From assembly GCF_003797185.1 (NCBI RefSeq), contig NZ_RKMH01000002.1, forward strand, positions 310,001 to 374,000: a stretch of 64,000 bases of DNA, given 5' to 3'. The translations under genes were made by a program, and so were the position numbers. This stretch comes from Gordonia oryzae. GTDB lineage: Bacteria > Actinomycetota > Actinomycetes > Mycobacteriales > Mycobacteriaceae. The notes beneath the pieces were generated by a model. It was not told the DNA's origin, made no database searches, and saw only the letters and a program-made list of their open reading frames with translations. Shown in pieces: positions 15,299-24,669 of this stretch; position 1 is the stretch's first letter, and each line of letters begins with the position of its first letter.

Positions 15299-15983
15299 GG
15301 GACGACATCTCAGCGATCGTCGCGCCACGTGCGCCGCTCACCGGCCGCACCACCGCCTGGATTCTGCGGGCGATGATCTGCGACAAGGTGACGGTGAGTG
15401 CTCGAGGGCGCTGACTTGTCGATCGGCCGGAGCGGTCCTCTCGCGATGGTTGGGCCGTCGGGATCGGGCACAACGACGACGATGAACCTGATGCTGCGCT
15501 TCCTTGAGTTCAGCGAAGGGCAACTGCCAGAGGTTGTCGTTCGACGCGGTGCGTCGCGGGTGCGGTTATGTGGAGCAGGGCACCGCAGTAGTCGTCGGGG
15601 ACGGTAGGCGGCAACCTCCCGATCGCCGTCCGGATGCCGCCGATGAGGCCATCCGTGCAGCGCTCGAGCGGGTGGGATTGGCGCAGCGGGTAGAGCAGCT
15701 TCCTCCGGGGCTCGATACCGCGATTGCTGCGACCACCTTGTTGCGCGTCGAGCAGTAGCGTTCCTCGCTGGCGCGCGCTCTGATGGTTCACCCGAGATCC
15801 TGCTGCTCGACGCGGCCACCGCACAACTCGATGGCGGGAGCGAGGCTGCCGTGCATGCGGTGATCGACCGGAGGTTGTCGTTCTGGAGCACGGCCGCATT
15901 GCGCGCGAGGAACTCACCGGCAACTCGTCGACGACGATGCTCTCTACTGCGCACTTGTTGCCGAAGTACGCATCGCGGTGTGA
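15299..15983 (+). pseudogene. Degenerate ABC exporter ATPase gene
   Basis: Fragments of one ABC transporter nucleotide-binding domain occur in order but in several frames. They are GPLAMVGPSGSGTTTTMNL (Walker A with the key Lys replaced by Thr), VEQGTAVVVG (Q-loop region), DAADEAIRAALERVGLAQRV and QLPPGLDTAI, then PEILLLDAATAQLDGGSEAA (Walker B and D-loop, with Glu to Ala), then the switch region and a terminal CALVAEVRIAV. Frame changes and stops at several points, plus loss of both catalytic residues, show that the gene is dead. The intact parent would have been an MsbA/lipid- or drug-type exporter ATPase. Confidence 0.8.
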
Positions 15984-16023
15984 CAAGCTCAGGCGTGCTG
16001 GGTGACTCAGCTCGACGGAGACC

Positions 16024-17313
16024 TTACCGTGGGTCTGGGCGAGTGAGGAATGGTAATGCCGACTCGAAAGCCCGGGCGGCAAATGGCCAGGTATGCCCAC
16101 CACGGACAAAAAATGTGGCGACGGTGAATCCGGCAGTGCGTCCGGCACTGGCCAGATCGCGTGCGGTGTCGATCTCCGAGGACGACCAGGTTCGCATCCC
16201 ACTCATGGTGCGCATCTGGTCACCTGCGGCGGCGTAGTACGCCGATATCCCGCGCAGCCGTTGTGGGTTCGACCGCATGACGGACAGTGGATCGTGTTCG
16301 GCCCAGCGGCGCTCGTCGCCGCCGAACAAGGTGCGCACCGTGGTTGTCTTGTCGCCCACCGCGGGCCGGCGGTCGGGCGAGATCGCCACGAAGCCGCTGA
16401 AGACCTCTGGTGAGCGTAGTGCCAGCGTCACCGCGCACGTGCCGCCCATCGACCATCCGGCCATCATGAAGCGCAACCCGGCGGGTTGACCCAGATTCCG
16501 TGCCACCCAAGGCACAACGTCGGTGACGATGTGGCTCTCGACCCTGCCGCGCGGGCTGTCGACGCATTCGGTGTCGTTGCCGAATGAGCCGGTCGGATCG
16601 ACGAAAATCAAGATCGGGGCGACGCCCCGGTGGGTGTGAGCGTAGGAGTCGGCGGCTTCGACCGCATTGCCTGCACGTATCCAATCGGTGGGTGTCGTGA
16701 GCACCCCGCCGACCATCACCACCGCAGTCAGCCGCTCCTTACCGGCAAACCACGCGGGCGGCAGGTAGACGTACTCGGTACGGTGTCGAAAACCACTGGG
16801 GCCGAGGTTGTTCGGCAGGCGCAGGATTCGGCCGTCGCTCGGCATGGTGCCGCGCAGCTTTGCCAGATCCGTGAGTTCGACCTGCCGGGTCATTGGCTGC
16901 CCCGAGATCGTTGCCCACGCCTTGCCGGTGGTCGGGAAATAGCCCAACCACTGATTGCTCACCAACGACATCGCCACCACCGCAACCGGAATGGCGCCGG
17001 CGGCCGACATCCGCTGCCACCATCGCCCGCGCGGAACTCCGGCCACCGCGGTCACCACTGCGATACCCACCACCCCGACCGAGATCCAGAACGGGATCGG
17101 TGCGTTGATCCCGCCATCGTGGAACACCGCGAAAACTCCAGCAACCCCAGCGGCGGCGAGCAATGCTGCGCCGATCGACCAGTAGCGAAGCCAACGGTTC
17201 GAACGCCGCCAGAGTGCCATCACGTGCACCGCGGCCACGACGATGAGAACGGCGGGGGTGACCCACGGTGACAGCAACGGAAGGTCGGCGACGGCGAGGT
17301 TGTCAGTGACCAT
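16024..17313 (-). CDS. Membrane-anchored esterase (alpha/beta hydrolase)
   Basis: A 429-residue protein with about four N-terminal membrane helices (residues 10-120) followed by an extracytoplasmic alpha/beta-hydrolase domain. The nucleophile elbow is AGWSMGGTCA (Ser in G-W-S-M-G), an acidic residue and RGGHTWPF provide the rest of a triad. This arrangement resembles the esterase-D/mycolyltransferase-like proteins of mycolate-containing bacteria, so the substrate may be a cell-envelope lipid; that is inference. ATG 17313 is used; a GTG three codons upstream is possible. The start overlaps the stop of the lipoprotein esterase by 11 bp, so both are translated together. Confidence 0.8.
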   Translation of the reverse strand: MVTDNLAVADLPLLSPWVTPAVLIVVAAVHVMALWRRSNRWLRYWSIGAALLAAAGVAGVFAVFHDGGINAPIPFWISVGVVGIAVVTAVAGVPRGRWWQRMSAAGAIPVAVVAMSLVSNQWLGYFPTTGKAWATISGQPMTRQVELTDLAKLRGTMPSDGRILRLPNNLGPSGFRHRTEYVYLPPAWFAGKERLTAVVMVGGVLTTPTDWIRAGNAVEAADSYAHTHRGVAPILIFVDPTGSFGNDTECVDSPRGRVESHIVTDVVPWVARNLGQPAGLRFMMAGWSMGGTCAVTLALRSPEVFSGFVAISPDRRPAVGDKTTTVRTLFGGDERRWAEHDPLSVMRSNPQRLRGISAYYAAAGDQMRTMSGMRTWSSSEIDTARDLASAGRTAGFTVATFFVRGGHTWPFAARAFESALPFLTRPDPR

Positions 17314-18334
17314 CTCGGGCACCGCCCAGCACTTTCGACGACCCCCGCACAGCAGCGGCAGTCACCGTCATTGTTGTACCTGAGTGTGCGACCGATTGGG
17401 CCGCACGAATCGCTGACAATGCCGAGGACCATCCACGTTGCATTGAGACGAGGCCACCATGGCCGACATGATCAACCGTGACGAGGGTCACCGGAGCGCG
17501 GACGGCCACTGCGCGGTCGCGGTATTCGGTTGCCACCGGATAGCGCACCACGGCATCGTCGCGACTGTGCACCACGAACACCGGCACGTCCGGATTGATC
17601 CGCTCGATCGGATTCACCAGTGCGTACCGCTGGGCAAATCGATTTGGCGGCCCGCCCAGCGCATCGCCGGAATTACGCGTGATCCGAGTGCGATCACTGG
17701 CCATGTTCAGTACCCCGGCCAGCGAGACGACGGCCTTGGGGATGACGCGTGGCGCCGGACCGGGGCCACTTTCGGAATGCAAACCGCGTGATGCCGTCCA
17801 GACGGCCAGCTGTCCACCGGCCGAGTGCCCGACCACCACGACGTCATCAAGGTTCAACATCGGGGCACGGCGCTTGAGCTCCACGAGGTGATCCACGGCA
17901 TATGCGGTGTCACTGAACGTCGTCGGCCAACCCCCGCCGCGTCCGACTCGGCGATACTCGATGTTCCACACCGCATTTCCGCGGTCCTGGAGATCGCGCG
18001 CGTTGGCATCGAGGACGTCCTTGCCCACTCGGGCCTTCCAACCGCCGCCATGGATCAGCACGATGACGGGAACCTGCGTTCGGGCTGAGGCCGTCTTCGG
18101 AAGATAAAGCGTGCCGATGTTCTGCGATGGATCACCGCCGGGGAGGTAATCGACCGTGGTGATCGATCCTGGTTGTAGCGACCCGGCCTGTGATCGTCCG
18201 GCCGTCGGCGCGACACAACCCGCAACCAGTACGGCGACAGCGATGGCCAGTGCTGCGGTCAGCGCGACCTGGATGGCACGATACCGACGAGGTAAGCCGA
18301 GGTACCGCACGCATTCTGTTGCGAGAGTGATCAC
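17303..18334 (-). CDS. Lipoprotein esterase/lipase (alpha/beta hydrolase)
   Basis: A 343-residue exported lipoprotein. The signal sequence ends with a lipobox LVAGC at about residue 36 (Cys modified), and the mature part is an alpha/beta-hydrolase with the HGGGW oxyanion motif of the hormone-sensitive-lipase group (VIVLIHGGGW), GHSAGGQ nucleophile elbow, an Asp in VVHSRDDAVV and His in VDHVGHGG. It likely hydrolyses an acyl ester at the cell surface. GTG 18334 has AGGA about nine bases upstream; a later GTG at 18310 is possible. It is co-transcribed with the downstream membrane esterase. Confidence 0.82.
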   Translation of the reverse strand: MITLATECVRYLGLPRRYRAIQVALTAALAIAVAVLVAGCVAPTAGRSQAGSLQPGSITTVDYLPGGDPSQNIGTLYLPKTASARTQVPVIVLIHGGGWKARVGKDVLDANARDLQDRGNAVWNIEYRRVGRGGGWPTTFSDTAYAVDHLVELKRRAPMLNLDDVVVVGHSAGGQLAVWTASRGLHSESGPGPAPRVIPKAVVSLAGVLNMASDRTRITRNSGDALGGPPNRFAQRYALVNPIERINPDVPVFVVHSRDDAVVRYPVATEYRDRAVAVRAPVTLVTVDHVGHGGLVSMQRGWSSALSAIRAAQSVAHSGTTMTVTAAAVRGSSKVLGGARDGH

Positions 18335-18587
18335 TAGCAACCGTCCTAGCTCATGATGACAATGTCTGCGGCCCTTCAACCGACGCGTCACCGAGTATTG
18401 TTCGGCACCCGTGTGCGTCGTAACCGCCGGCGAGCCCAACCAGGTCGGCCGATCGGCTAGACCTACCCCCGCCGAGTGGCGGGTTCGCCGCGCACACTCT
18501 GGACCTGTGGGATCGAGTCGGGCACGGTGATATTGGCCGGCGCGGTAGTCTGCCGTGACGGATCGAAACAACACACGAGGAGAAGCG

Positions 18588-19283
18588 GTGTCATCGCTGC
18601 AGTCGTCGAGCGAACCCGCCACTATCCGGGTCGTCGTCATCGACGACGAGGCACTGATCCGATCGGGATTCGAGTTCATCCTCAACGCCGACGCCGGCAT
18701 CGACGTCGTCGGCACCGCGACCGGCGCCGACGCGGTGGCTGTGGTGTCGCGAACCAGCCCGGACGTGGTCCTGCTCGACATTCGCATGGCCGACATCGAC
18801 GGACTGCAGGTGCTCCCACAACTGCGCCGACTCGAACACGCGCCGACCATCGCCATGCTGACGACCTTCGACGCCGACGACTACGTCTTGACGGCGTTAC
18901 ATGCCGGCGCCGCGGGATTCATCCTCAAAGACACCGACCCCGATCACCTCGCCGACGCCGTACGAACTCTCGCCTCCGGAGGTGTGGTGCTTTCCCCTGC
19001 GGCGAACGCGGCACTGTTGCGCGCCACCGACCTCGGAACGTCGCAGACCGAAGACCCGCAAATCGCCCGAGTGGACATGCTGACCGCGCGCGAGCGAGAC
19101 GTCGTACGGCTGGTCGCGCGAGGGTTGACCAACGCCGAAGTGGGTCAGCAATTGCACTTGAGCGTCGGGACCGTCAAGGACCACATCAGTGCCACCCTCA
19201 CCAAGCTGCGCGTCGGAAGTCGAGTCGAGATCGCACTGCTCGCACAGCGAGCCGGACTGCTCGACGAGAGCCCCGATCAATGA
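18588..19283 (+). CDS. NarL/LuxR-family response regulator
   Basis: A 231-residue two-domain regulator. The receiver domain shows VVVIDDEALIR (acidic pocket), VVLLDIRMAD (phospho-accepting Asp about residue 56) and FILKDTD (conserved Lys). A LuxR-type HTH ends the protein (LTARERDVVRLVARGLTNAE, SVGTVKDHIS). GTG 18588 is selected because GAGGAG precedes it by six bases. It overlaps the histidine kinase start by ATGA, so the order is regulator first, kinase second. It is divergent from the esterase pair with 253 bp between, and might control it; that is inference. Confidence 0.92.
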   Translation: MSSLQSSSEPATIRVVVIDDEALIRSGFEFILNADAGIDVVGTATGADAVAVVSRTSPDVVLLDIRMADIDGLQVLPQLRRLEHAPTIAMLTTFDADDYVLTALHAGAAGFILKDTDPDHLADAVRTLASGGVVLSPAANAALLRATDLGTSQTEDPQIARVDMLTARERDVVRLVARGLTNAEVGQQLHLSVGTVKDHISATLTKLRVGSRVEIALLAQRAGLLDESPDQ

Positions 19284-20416
19284 CCGCTACGGCGCCCTCC
19301 GGGATTCGATGGCAGCGGGTGCGGCCGATCGTGGTGACGGTGGGGCTGCTGCTGATCACCGCCGCGGACTTCGCCTACGCGCTTATCGGGAGTGACACCG
19401 CGCCGACACTGCCGACGATCGTCAGCGGTGCCGCCGCCGGTGCCGCGGTCCTGGTGCGTCACCGCTGGCCATTGGCGGCCTTCGTCGCAAGCCTTCCCGC
19501 GCTGAGCGTCGTCGGAGCGATTGCGGCGCCGGCGATCACCCTGTTCTGCGTGGCCGCGGTGGGTACGCAAACGTGGGTGGTGGTTGCCAGCGCGGTGGTC
19601 GCTGCGCTCGCGGGATCGCTGCCGACGTCCTCGCCGACGATGGAGATCAGCAACATCGTCGATTTCGCGTATTTCTTGGCGGGCTCGGCAGCTCCGGCGT
19701 TACTCGGCCGACTGACAATGGTGCAGCGCGAACTGCGTCAGAAGCTTCTCGAGGTGGGAGAGGCGCAAGAGCATGAACGGCAGCTCTACGCGCAGACGGT
19801 ACTTGCGCGTGAGCGAGCGCAGATCGGCCGCGAGATGCACGATGTCGTGTCGCACCACGTGAGTCTCATCGCGGTTCGCGCCGCCACCATGCTCGTCGGC
19901 GATATCGACGATCGGGTGCGGACGGAGGCGACGACCATTCGACGGCTGGCTGTGGCCACTCTCGACGAACTCCGGCATCTGGTGATCGTGCTGCGGGCCT
20001 CCGGTGGTTCGCGGTCCGATACACGACCCCAGCCCAGCCTCGACCAGGTGGATTCGCTGATCTCCACATCGGGTATCGATGTCGACGTGGATGGGCAACT
20101 GCCCGATCAGCTTCCGGCTGCGTGGCAACGCGCCATCTACCGGACGATTCAAGAGGCCCTCACCAACATCCGCAAGCACGCGCCGGGCGCCTCCGCGACA
20201 ATCAGCTTTGGTGGCGATACGCGCAATGTACGTATGAGCATTGTCAACCGCCCGTCCGCCCGGCCCGCGTTGAACCTCCCAGGGACGGGGGAGGGGCTGA
20301 TCGGCTTGCGAGAACGCGCCGAGCTGCTCGGCGCGACCTTTGACGCCGGACCTCGACCGGACGGTGGATTCGAAGTGGCCCTTTCCTTTCCGGTCACGGG
20401 GCTCTCCGGTCGGTGA
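19280..20416 (+). CDS. Sensor histidine kinase of the HisKA_3/NarL type
   Basis: A 378-residue membrane sensor kinase. Residues about 15-145 form four to five hydrophobic helices without a large external loop, suggesting that it senses membrane or intramembrane signals. A short coiled coil follows, then the HisKA_3 phospho-acceptor motif EMHDVVSHHVSLI (His about residue 190), and a C-terminal HATPase domain (RTIQEALTNIRKHAP, GTGEGLIGLRERAELLG). It should phosphorylate the regulator encoded just upstream, to which it is translationally coupled. Related DesK-like kinases respond to lipids or cell-wall stress, which is only a suggestion here. Confidence 0.9.
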   Translation: MTATAPSGIRWQRVRPIVVTVGLLLITAADFAYALIGSDTAPTLPTIVSGAAAGAAVLVRHRWPLAAFVASLPALSVVGAIAAPAITLFCVAAVGTQTWVVVASAVVAALAGSLPTSSPTMEISNIVDFAYFLAGSAAPALLGRLTMVQRELRQKLLEVGEAQEHERQLYAQTVLARERAQIGREMHDVVSHHVSLIAVRAATMLVGDIDDRVRTEATTIRRLAVATLDELRHLVIVLRASGGSRSDTRPQPSLDQVDSLISTSGIDVDVDGQLPDQLPAAWQRAIYRTIQEALTNIRKHAPGASATISFGGDTRNVRMSIVNRPSARPALNLPGTGEGLIGLRERAELLGATFDAGPRPDGGFEVALSFPVTGLSGR

Positions 20417-20681
20417 CCGCGGCATGCCGGAGCAGCGGTCAGCAGAAGGGTAGACGCGGATCAGGGGTGGCAACCAAGCCGACCGTGCAAGGACGGACCC
20501 GCGCCTCCACATGCGTCGCGGCGATGACCGGTTTCTGATGCCCGCGGATCGTCGCGGGTATCGCGGCATGCTGTATCCCCATCCGCTGTGACGCCGCGCT
20601 CGACGGCAAGCGGTCCGCGAGATCATCGACCTGATCACCGAACCTCTCGCCAGGCGGTGAGTGGAGTCGTAGTCTGGGGCG

Positions 20682-20846
20682 ATGGGACGACGGAACTGGC
20701 GGGATCGGCTCAGCACCCTGATCCCGAGACGTGAGAAGCGCGGCTATCACTCGACGAGCGGCGGGTACTCACCGATCGCGCCTCGCAACGAGGACGGGGA
20801 ACGCGGACCGATCATGCCCTTCAACGGCAACGGTTGGGGCCGATGA
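20682..20846 (+). CDS. Possible small basic protein
   Basis: A 54-residue frame from ATG 20682, product MGRRNWRDRLSTLIPRR followed by a glycine-rich segment (STSGGYSPIAPRN) and ending MPFNGNGWGR. It is basic and likely unstructured. The third codon positions are GC-rich, as in real genes here, but the ribosome site is weak (GGGGCG) and no family is recognised. Confidence 0.35.
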   Translation: MGRRNWRDRLSTLIPRREKRGYHSTSGGYSPIAPRNEDGERGPIMPFNGNGWGR

Positions 20847-20876
20847 TCGAGCCGAAATCACTGTCCGACAACTCAT

Positions 20877-21050
20877 TCAGCGCTTTTCGCGGCGCGGGAC
20901 GACCGTTCCGTCCGGTTCGTACTCCTGGCTGACGGGCCGGTGGATTCGCGGTACGCCATCACCCCACATCCCCAGGGCGCGGCGAGTGTGGTCGACGGAA
21001 TAGGCGCGGCGAACGACGTTCTGAAGAAGCTGGTTATCACCTACTCTCAC
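20877..21050 (-). CDS. Possible small hypothetical protein
   Basis: A 57-codon frame from GTG 21050 to a TGA at 20877. It has a helix (NQLLQNVVRRAYSVDHTRRALG) and a C-terminal segment rich in P, Y and charged residues (IHRPVSQEYEPDGTVVPRR). GC at third positions is high, which is the main support. The start and ribosome site are not convincing and no family is recognised. Confidence 0.3.
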   Translation of the reverse strand: MRVGDNQLLQNVVRRAYSVDHTRRALGMWGDGVPRIHRPVSQEYEPDGTVVPRREKR

Positions 21051-21210
21051 ACCGCGCCCATCGGTGCCTGTACCGACTTCACCTATCCGTCGGCGCTCGG
21101 TGGAGCGATTGCGGGGACGCATACCCCCGGGCTTGGGCAATTTGACCTTTCCTCTCGTCGGTGACATCAACGCCGTCCGAAAGGGTGAGGGTCCTCTACG
21201 GCTGGCGATG

Positions 21211-21306
21211 TCAACCCGTGCAAGCAACGTTGTCTCGCAGGAGGGCTTCGAACTTTTCGCGTGGGGTGTGGAAGCCGAGGGTCTGTCGGGGGAGTTGCGA
21301 TAGTGA
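21211..21306 (-). pseudogene. IS30-family transposase C-terminal remnant
   Basis: About 31 codons read SQLPRQTLGFHTPREKFEAL followed by LLRDNVACTG and a stop. N/Q-x-x-PR-x-TLG-x-x-TP-x-E is the diagnostic C-terminal motif of IS30-type transposases. Nothing upstream continues it, so this is a tail fragment. Confidence 0.6.
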
Positions 21307-21407
21307 GCAGCATCGACACGGAATGCGCCGGACCAGCGAAGGGTGAGCGCTGATGGCGACCCCGCCGAAACCGGCAATCTGCCGACGTCTACCGCGATAA
21401 TCGGACG

Positions 21408-22499
21408 ATGTCACGGCCCCAGAGAACGGCGGTGGTGGTCCGGAGCGCCTACGGAACCACAACCGTCGAATGGTTTCTGATTTTCCCTATCGGCACGATC
21501 CTCGTCACCCGCGCCTATCTTCAGCTCACTGGCTATCCGCAGATCGGTGGCGGCACATTACACATCGCGCATGCGCTGTGGGGTGGAGCGCTGATGATGA
21601 TCGCGCTCATCATCGGGTGGTTGTTTCTCGGTGCCACCGTTCGCCTTGCCGCGGTTGCCCTCGGCGGCATCGGCTTCGGGCTGTTCCTCGACGAGGTTGG
21701 CAAATTCGTCACCAAGAACAACGACTACTTCTACGGACCGTCGGCGGAGATCATGTACATCCTCGTCGTGGTCGTGCTGCTGATCAGCAGGGTGGTCCGC
21801 GATCTCGCGAAACCGACCGTGGCCGAGGCGCTGGCGAACGCCGCGTCGATCGCCGCCGACGGGGTGAGTCATGGTTTACCGCCCCATCGACGTAGGCAGG
21901 CACAGTTGTTTCTCGCCTATGCCGCCGATCGAGGTGGCGAACCGACGCAGATCGCCACGATCCACGAGTTGCTGTCCACCAGCGCCACCAGTCCCGACCG
22001 GCTCGTGGTGTTGCGCGCCCGGGCCGTGCGGTTGATCCCTGGGTTCGTGCGCAGTCCGCGCTGGGTGACGGTGTTCGGCGCACTGTTGGTGATCACCTCG
22101 TTGTGGGCAACCGCGCTCGGGGCGTGGCAACTGTTCGTCGGACACGTCGACAGCGGCGAACTCCACCTGTACCTCGAACTCAGTCGAAACCGGCACGCCG
22201 CATGGATTCTGTTCATCAGTGGCATTGTGACGGCGCTGATCTCGATACCGGGAATGATCGCTCGCCGACGAACCGAACGGGCCTGGCCGCTCCGTCTGCT
22301 GCGACTCGCCGCGCTGATCTTCACGCTGAGCAATGCGCTGGTCGACTTTGCGCTCGAGGGATTCGGCGCACTGAGTAACCTTGCCGTCGGCCTTGTCGCA
22401 CTGGCGGTGATGAATTACCACCTGTCGGCTCGGATGTCGGCCGAGGTGGTCGGCGACCCGGGGGTCGCGGCCCTTGGGGTCAGGGACGTACGAGTCTGA
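21408..22499 (+). CDS. Conserved integral membrane protein
   Basis: A 363-residue protein with about eight predicted membrane helices in two groups: residues 20-135 (four helices, including GGTLHIAHALWGGALMMIALIIG) and residues 225-350 (four helices). A hydrophilic cytosolic stretch of about 85 residues separates them (ADRGGEPTQIATIHELLST). The first block has a FLDEVGKFVTKNNDYFYGP loop with conserved-looking acid and aromatic residues. I know similar actinobacterial proteins only as conserved hypotheticals. ATG 21408 is the first start after the decayed stretch. It converges on the desaturase gene. Confidence 0.75.
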   Translation: MSRPQRTAVVVRSAYGTTTVEWFLIFPIGTILVTRAYLQLTGYPQIGGGTLHIAHALWGGALMMIALIIGWLFLGATVRLAAVALGGIGFGLFLDEVGKFVTKNNDYFYGPSAEIMYILVVVVLLISRVVRDLAKPTVAEALANAASIAADGVSHGLPPHRRRQAQLFLAYAADRGGEPTQIATIHELLSTSATSPDRLVVLRARAVRLIPGFVRSPRWVTVFGALLVITSLWATALGAWQLFVGHVDSGELHLYLELSRNRHAAWILFISGIVTALISIPGMIARRRTERAWPLRLLRLAALIFTLSNALVDFALEGFGALSNLAVGLVALAVMNYHLSARMSAEVVGDPGVAALGVRDVRV

Positions 22500-22514
22500 G
22501 AGTGTGACGGGCTC

Positions 22515-23579
22515 TCAGCGATACATGCGAACCAGGGGGCAGGTGAACGGATCGCGTTCGCCGAGTCCGACCTGGTTGAGGTATCGGACGACGATGGCGT
22601 AGGAGTCGATCAGCGACGTCTCGGTGTAGGTGACCGAGTGGCGTGCACAGTGCGCCTGTACCAGCGGTCGGACCTTGGCGAGGTTGGGGCGCGGCATGCT
22701 GGGGAAGAGGTGATGCTCGATCTGATAGCTCAGGCCACCCATCATGAAGTCGATGATCGGCCTGCCGCGGATGTTGCGTGACATGAGTACCTGCCGGCGC
22801 AGAAAATCGACACGTACATCCTTGGGTACCAACGGCATACCTTTGTGGTTGGGGGCGAAGGCGCCGCCGAGCAGAACGCCGAACACGGCCATCTGGAGCA
22901 GAACGAACACGAACGCCTGGGGCGTCGTCATCACCACGAAGGGCAGGACGGTCGCCAGGCCGAGCCGGACCACGATGAGCGACAGCTCCAATACTCGATG
23001 CGGCACAGGTGCTTTGGATGCGAGCCCTTGGATACTGGCCACGTGTAGCGCGGCGCCCTCGAGGGTCAACAACGGAAAGAAGAACCAGCCCTGGCGACGT
23101 GTGAGCCACGCGGCGATACCCGACCGCTGCGCCGCGACGTCGGTAACGAAGGCGATGGGGCCGTCGACGATATCGGGATCGGTCCCAATCTGGTTGGGCG
23201 CCTTGTGATGCCTATTGTGTTTGCCGCGCCACCAGTGCAGCGAGAGTCCCGCGCCCACCGCCGCCACGATGCGAGCCGTCCACTCGTTGGCCGCAGCCGA
23301 GGCGAACATCTGGCGATGGGCACCGTCGTGCCCGAGGAACCCGAACTGGGTACTGGTTACTGCGAGCAGCGCGGCGAGCACCGGTTGCCACCACGAATCG
23401 CCCAGTAGGAGAACCATCGTCCAGAGTGCGCAGAAACTCGCCGAGGTGGCGACGATGCGGACCAGGTATTAGGTGCGGCGGCGGTCGAGAAGGCCGGAGG
23501 CGCGAACCTCGGCGGCCAACTCTGTGTAAGAACTCACGAATTCGTTGCGGGGGGCCGAGATTTCTCGGGTGGGGGACAC
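22515..23579 (-). pseudogene. Fatty acid desaturase gene with in-frame stop
   Basis: The frame from GTG 23579 reads into a membrane fatty-acid desaturase but has TAA at 23469-23471 (codon 37). Upstream codons (SYTELAAEVRASGLLDRRRT) and downstream codons (YLVRIVATSASF) join smoothly across it, so this is a nonsense change; TAC to TAA would explain it. Downstream, all three histidine boxes survive: GHDGAH, HNRHHKAPN and QIEHHLFP. A shorter protein of 300 residues could start at ATG 23417, but would lack the N-terminal 54 residues. Loss of function, a sequencing error or internal initiation are all possible. Confidence 0.75.
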
Positions 23580-24304
23580 AAGTGCCTCGATCTGTGGTGC
23601 TGCGCGACGGCAGTGGAAGTGGTCGGGCTGAGGTGTTGTTGCAAGAGCGGGGGTCGGCCCACCGGCCCGATCGGCGGGGGACGTGCGTCGCGTGGCACCG
23701 ACTGTGCGGAGATCTGAGCCATTGGCGTCGTGCGACGCAACCGCGAGATGGTCGTACGTTCTGGTCGCGGTGTGCGGGCCATCGGGCCCACTCTCCAGCA
23801 GGAGGCGTAATCGCAGGAGAAGACCGCTGACAGGGGAGTTGAAAAGTTCTACGCCGGCGGAGGCGGTGACGCGCGGCCGTCCGGGGGTCGGCGGGGCGGG
23901 CTATCGGCCGGATCTACGACTACTCGAATCGCGCGTGGAATCCGCGGAGCGGCGCTCTGCGGTGTCGGAGAACACGAGCTGAAAAGACATCGGATTCTGG
24001 GTCAGATCGTCTGTCTGGGAAAGGGTTTCGTTTTGATGCGAAAAGAGGTTGTGGTCCATCGGGGTCCTCGATGTCTGTGGGGTGACGCCGTGCGTCGGGG
24101 TATTCGCGAGAATTGGTCATCGTTGAGGACCTCTCGCGGGTGGCGACCCACACCGGCCGTCGGTGATGAGCGAGGCGCGTGTGGCCGCAACGCGCGGTGT
24201 GCGCGGGCTACGGGTTCGACCCTACAGCAGCAGGCGCCGAGCGGCAGGCGACAGGCCGGTGAATGGGCGCGGGCATGTGCTCGGTGGACGGAGCCCGGAT
24301 ACGG
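23580..24304. other. Gene-free stretch between desaturase and cspA
   Basis: About 725 bp lacking a supported gene. Frames on both strands are low in third-position GC or carry no domain. The best is a 66-codon frame at 23920-24120 (minus) beginning MTNSREYPDARRHPTDIED with GAGAGG upstream, but its codon use is unlike the neighbours. The right end is the cspA terminator hairpin. Confidence 0.5.
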
Positions 24305-24339
24305 CTCGGCCCCGACACCGAATCGGTGCCGGGGCCGAG
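24305..24339 (-). terminator. Strong hairpin terminator after cspA
   Basis: CTCGGCCCCG...CACCGA at 24305-24321 pairs with TCGGTGCCGGGGCCGAG at 24323-24339, a 17-bp stem with one mismatch and an almost absent loop. It begins 18 bp after the cspA stop. There is no U-tract, as is common in actinobacterial terminators. Confidence 0.8.
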
Positions 24340-24357
24340 AGGCCGAAGCGAGAGCTC

Positions 24358-24561
24358 TTACAGAGCGCTCACGTTGGTGGCCTGAAGTCCTTTGGCGCCC
24401 TGCTCGACGTCGAATTCGACGCGCTGGGCTTCCTCGAGGGTGCGATATCCGTTCCCGGTGATCGCAGAGAAGTGGACGAAGACGTCCTCACCCTGCTCAT
24501 CGGGGGCGATGAAGCCGAAGCCCTTTTCGCCGTTGAACCACTTGACGGTTCCCTGTGCCAT
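24358..24561 (-). CDS. cspA: Cold-shock protein, CspA family
   Basis: A 67-residue single cold-shock domain that binds single-stranded RNA and DNA and acts as an RNA chaperone. RNP1 is KGFGFIAP and RNP2 is [18 protein letters not shown] at the N-terminus is diagnostic. Length is exactly that of bacterial Csp proteins. ATG 24561 follows AGGAAG nine bases upstream. It is monocistronic, ending at a strong hairpin. Confidence 0.97.
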   Translation of the reverse strand: MAQGTVKWFNGEKGFGFIAPDEQGEDVFVHFSAITGNGYRTLEEAQRVEFDVEQGAKGLQATNVSAL

Positions 24562-24669
24562 CCTGCTACTTCTTCCTGTTGCTTTGGGACGTCGATGCGA
24601 CGGCCCGTAACCAGGGTCTCATACTTTTCGCCGATACCTGACATCGGAGGGTCCGCGTACGCTTTCGCC

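Larger units (their letters stand above)
20417..21407. other. Mostly non-coding, decayed 1-kb stretch
   Basis: Nearly 1 kb with no large gene. It contains two possible small frames (20682-20846 plus, 20877-21050 minus) and the tail of an IS30-type transposase at 21211-21306 on the minus strand. The composition is lower in GC at the right part (20,860-21,400). It looks like an old insertion site. Confidence 0.55.

Noticed and set aside
14279..15328. 349-codon antisense frame over the antiporter
   Set aside because: Mirror of a real gene; Arg, Asp and His-rich composition and no motifs.
18476..19279. Long upstream extension of the histidine kinase frame
   Set aside because: It runs through the response-regulator gene in another frame; the ATGA junction gives the natural start at 19280.
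20439..20750. 103-codon minus frame in the decayed stretch
   Set aside because: No domain or ribosome site; overlaps the small plus-strand frame at 20682.
23580..24304. Several small frames between desaturase and cspA
   Set aside because: Low third-position GC, no domains, and mutually overlapping.
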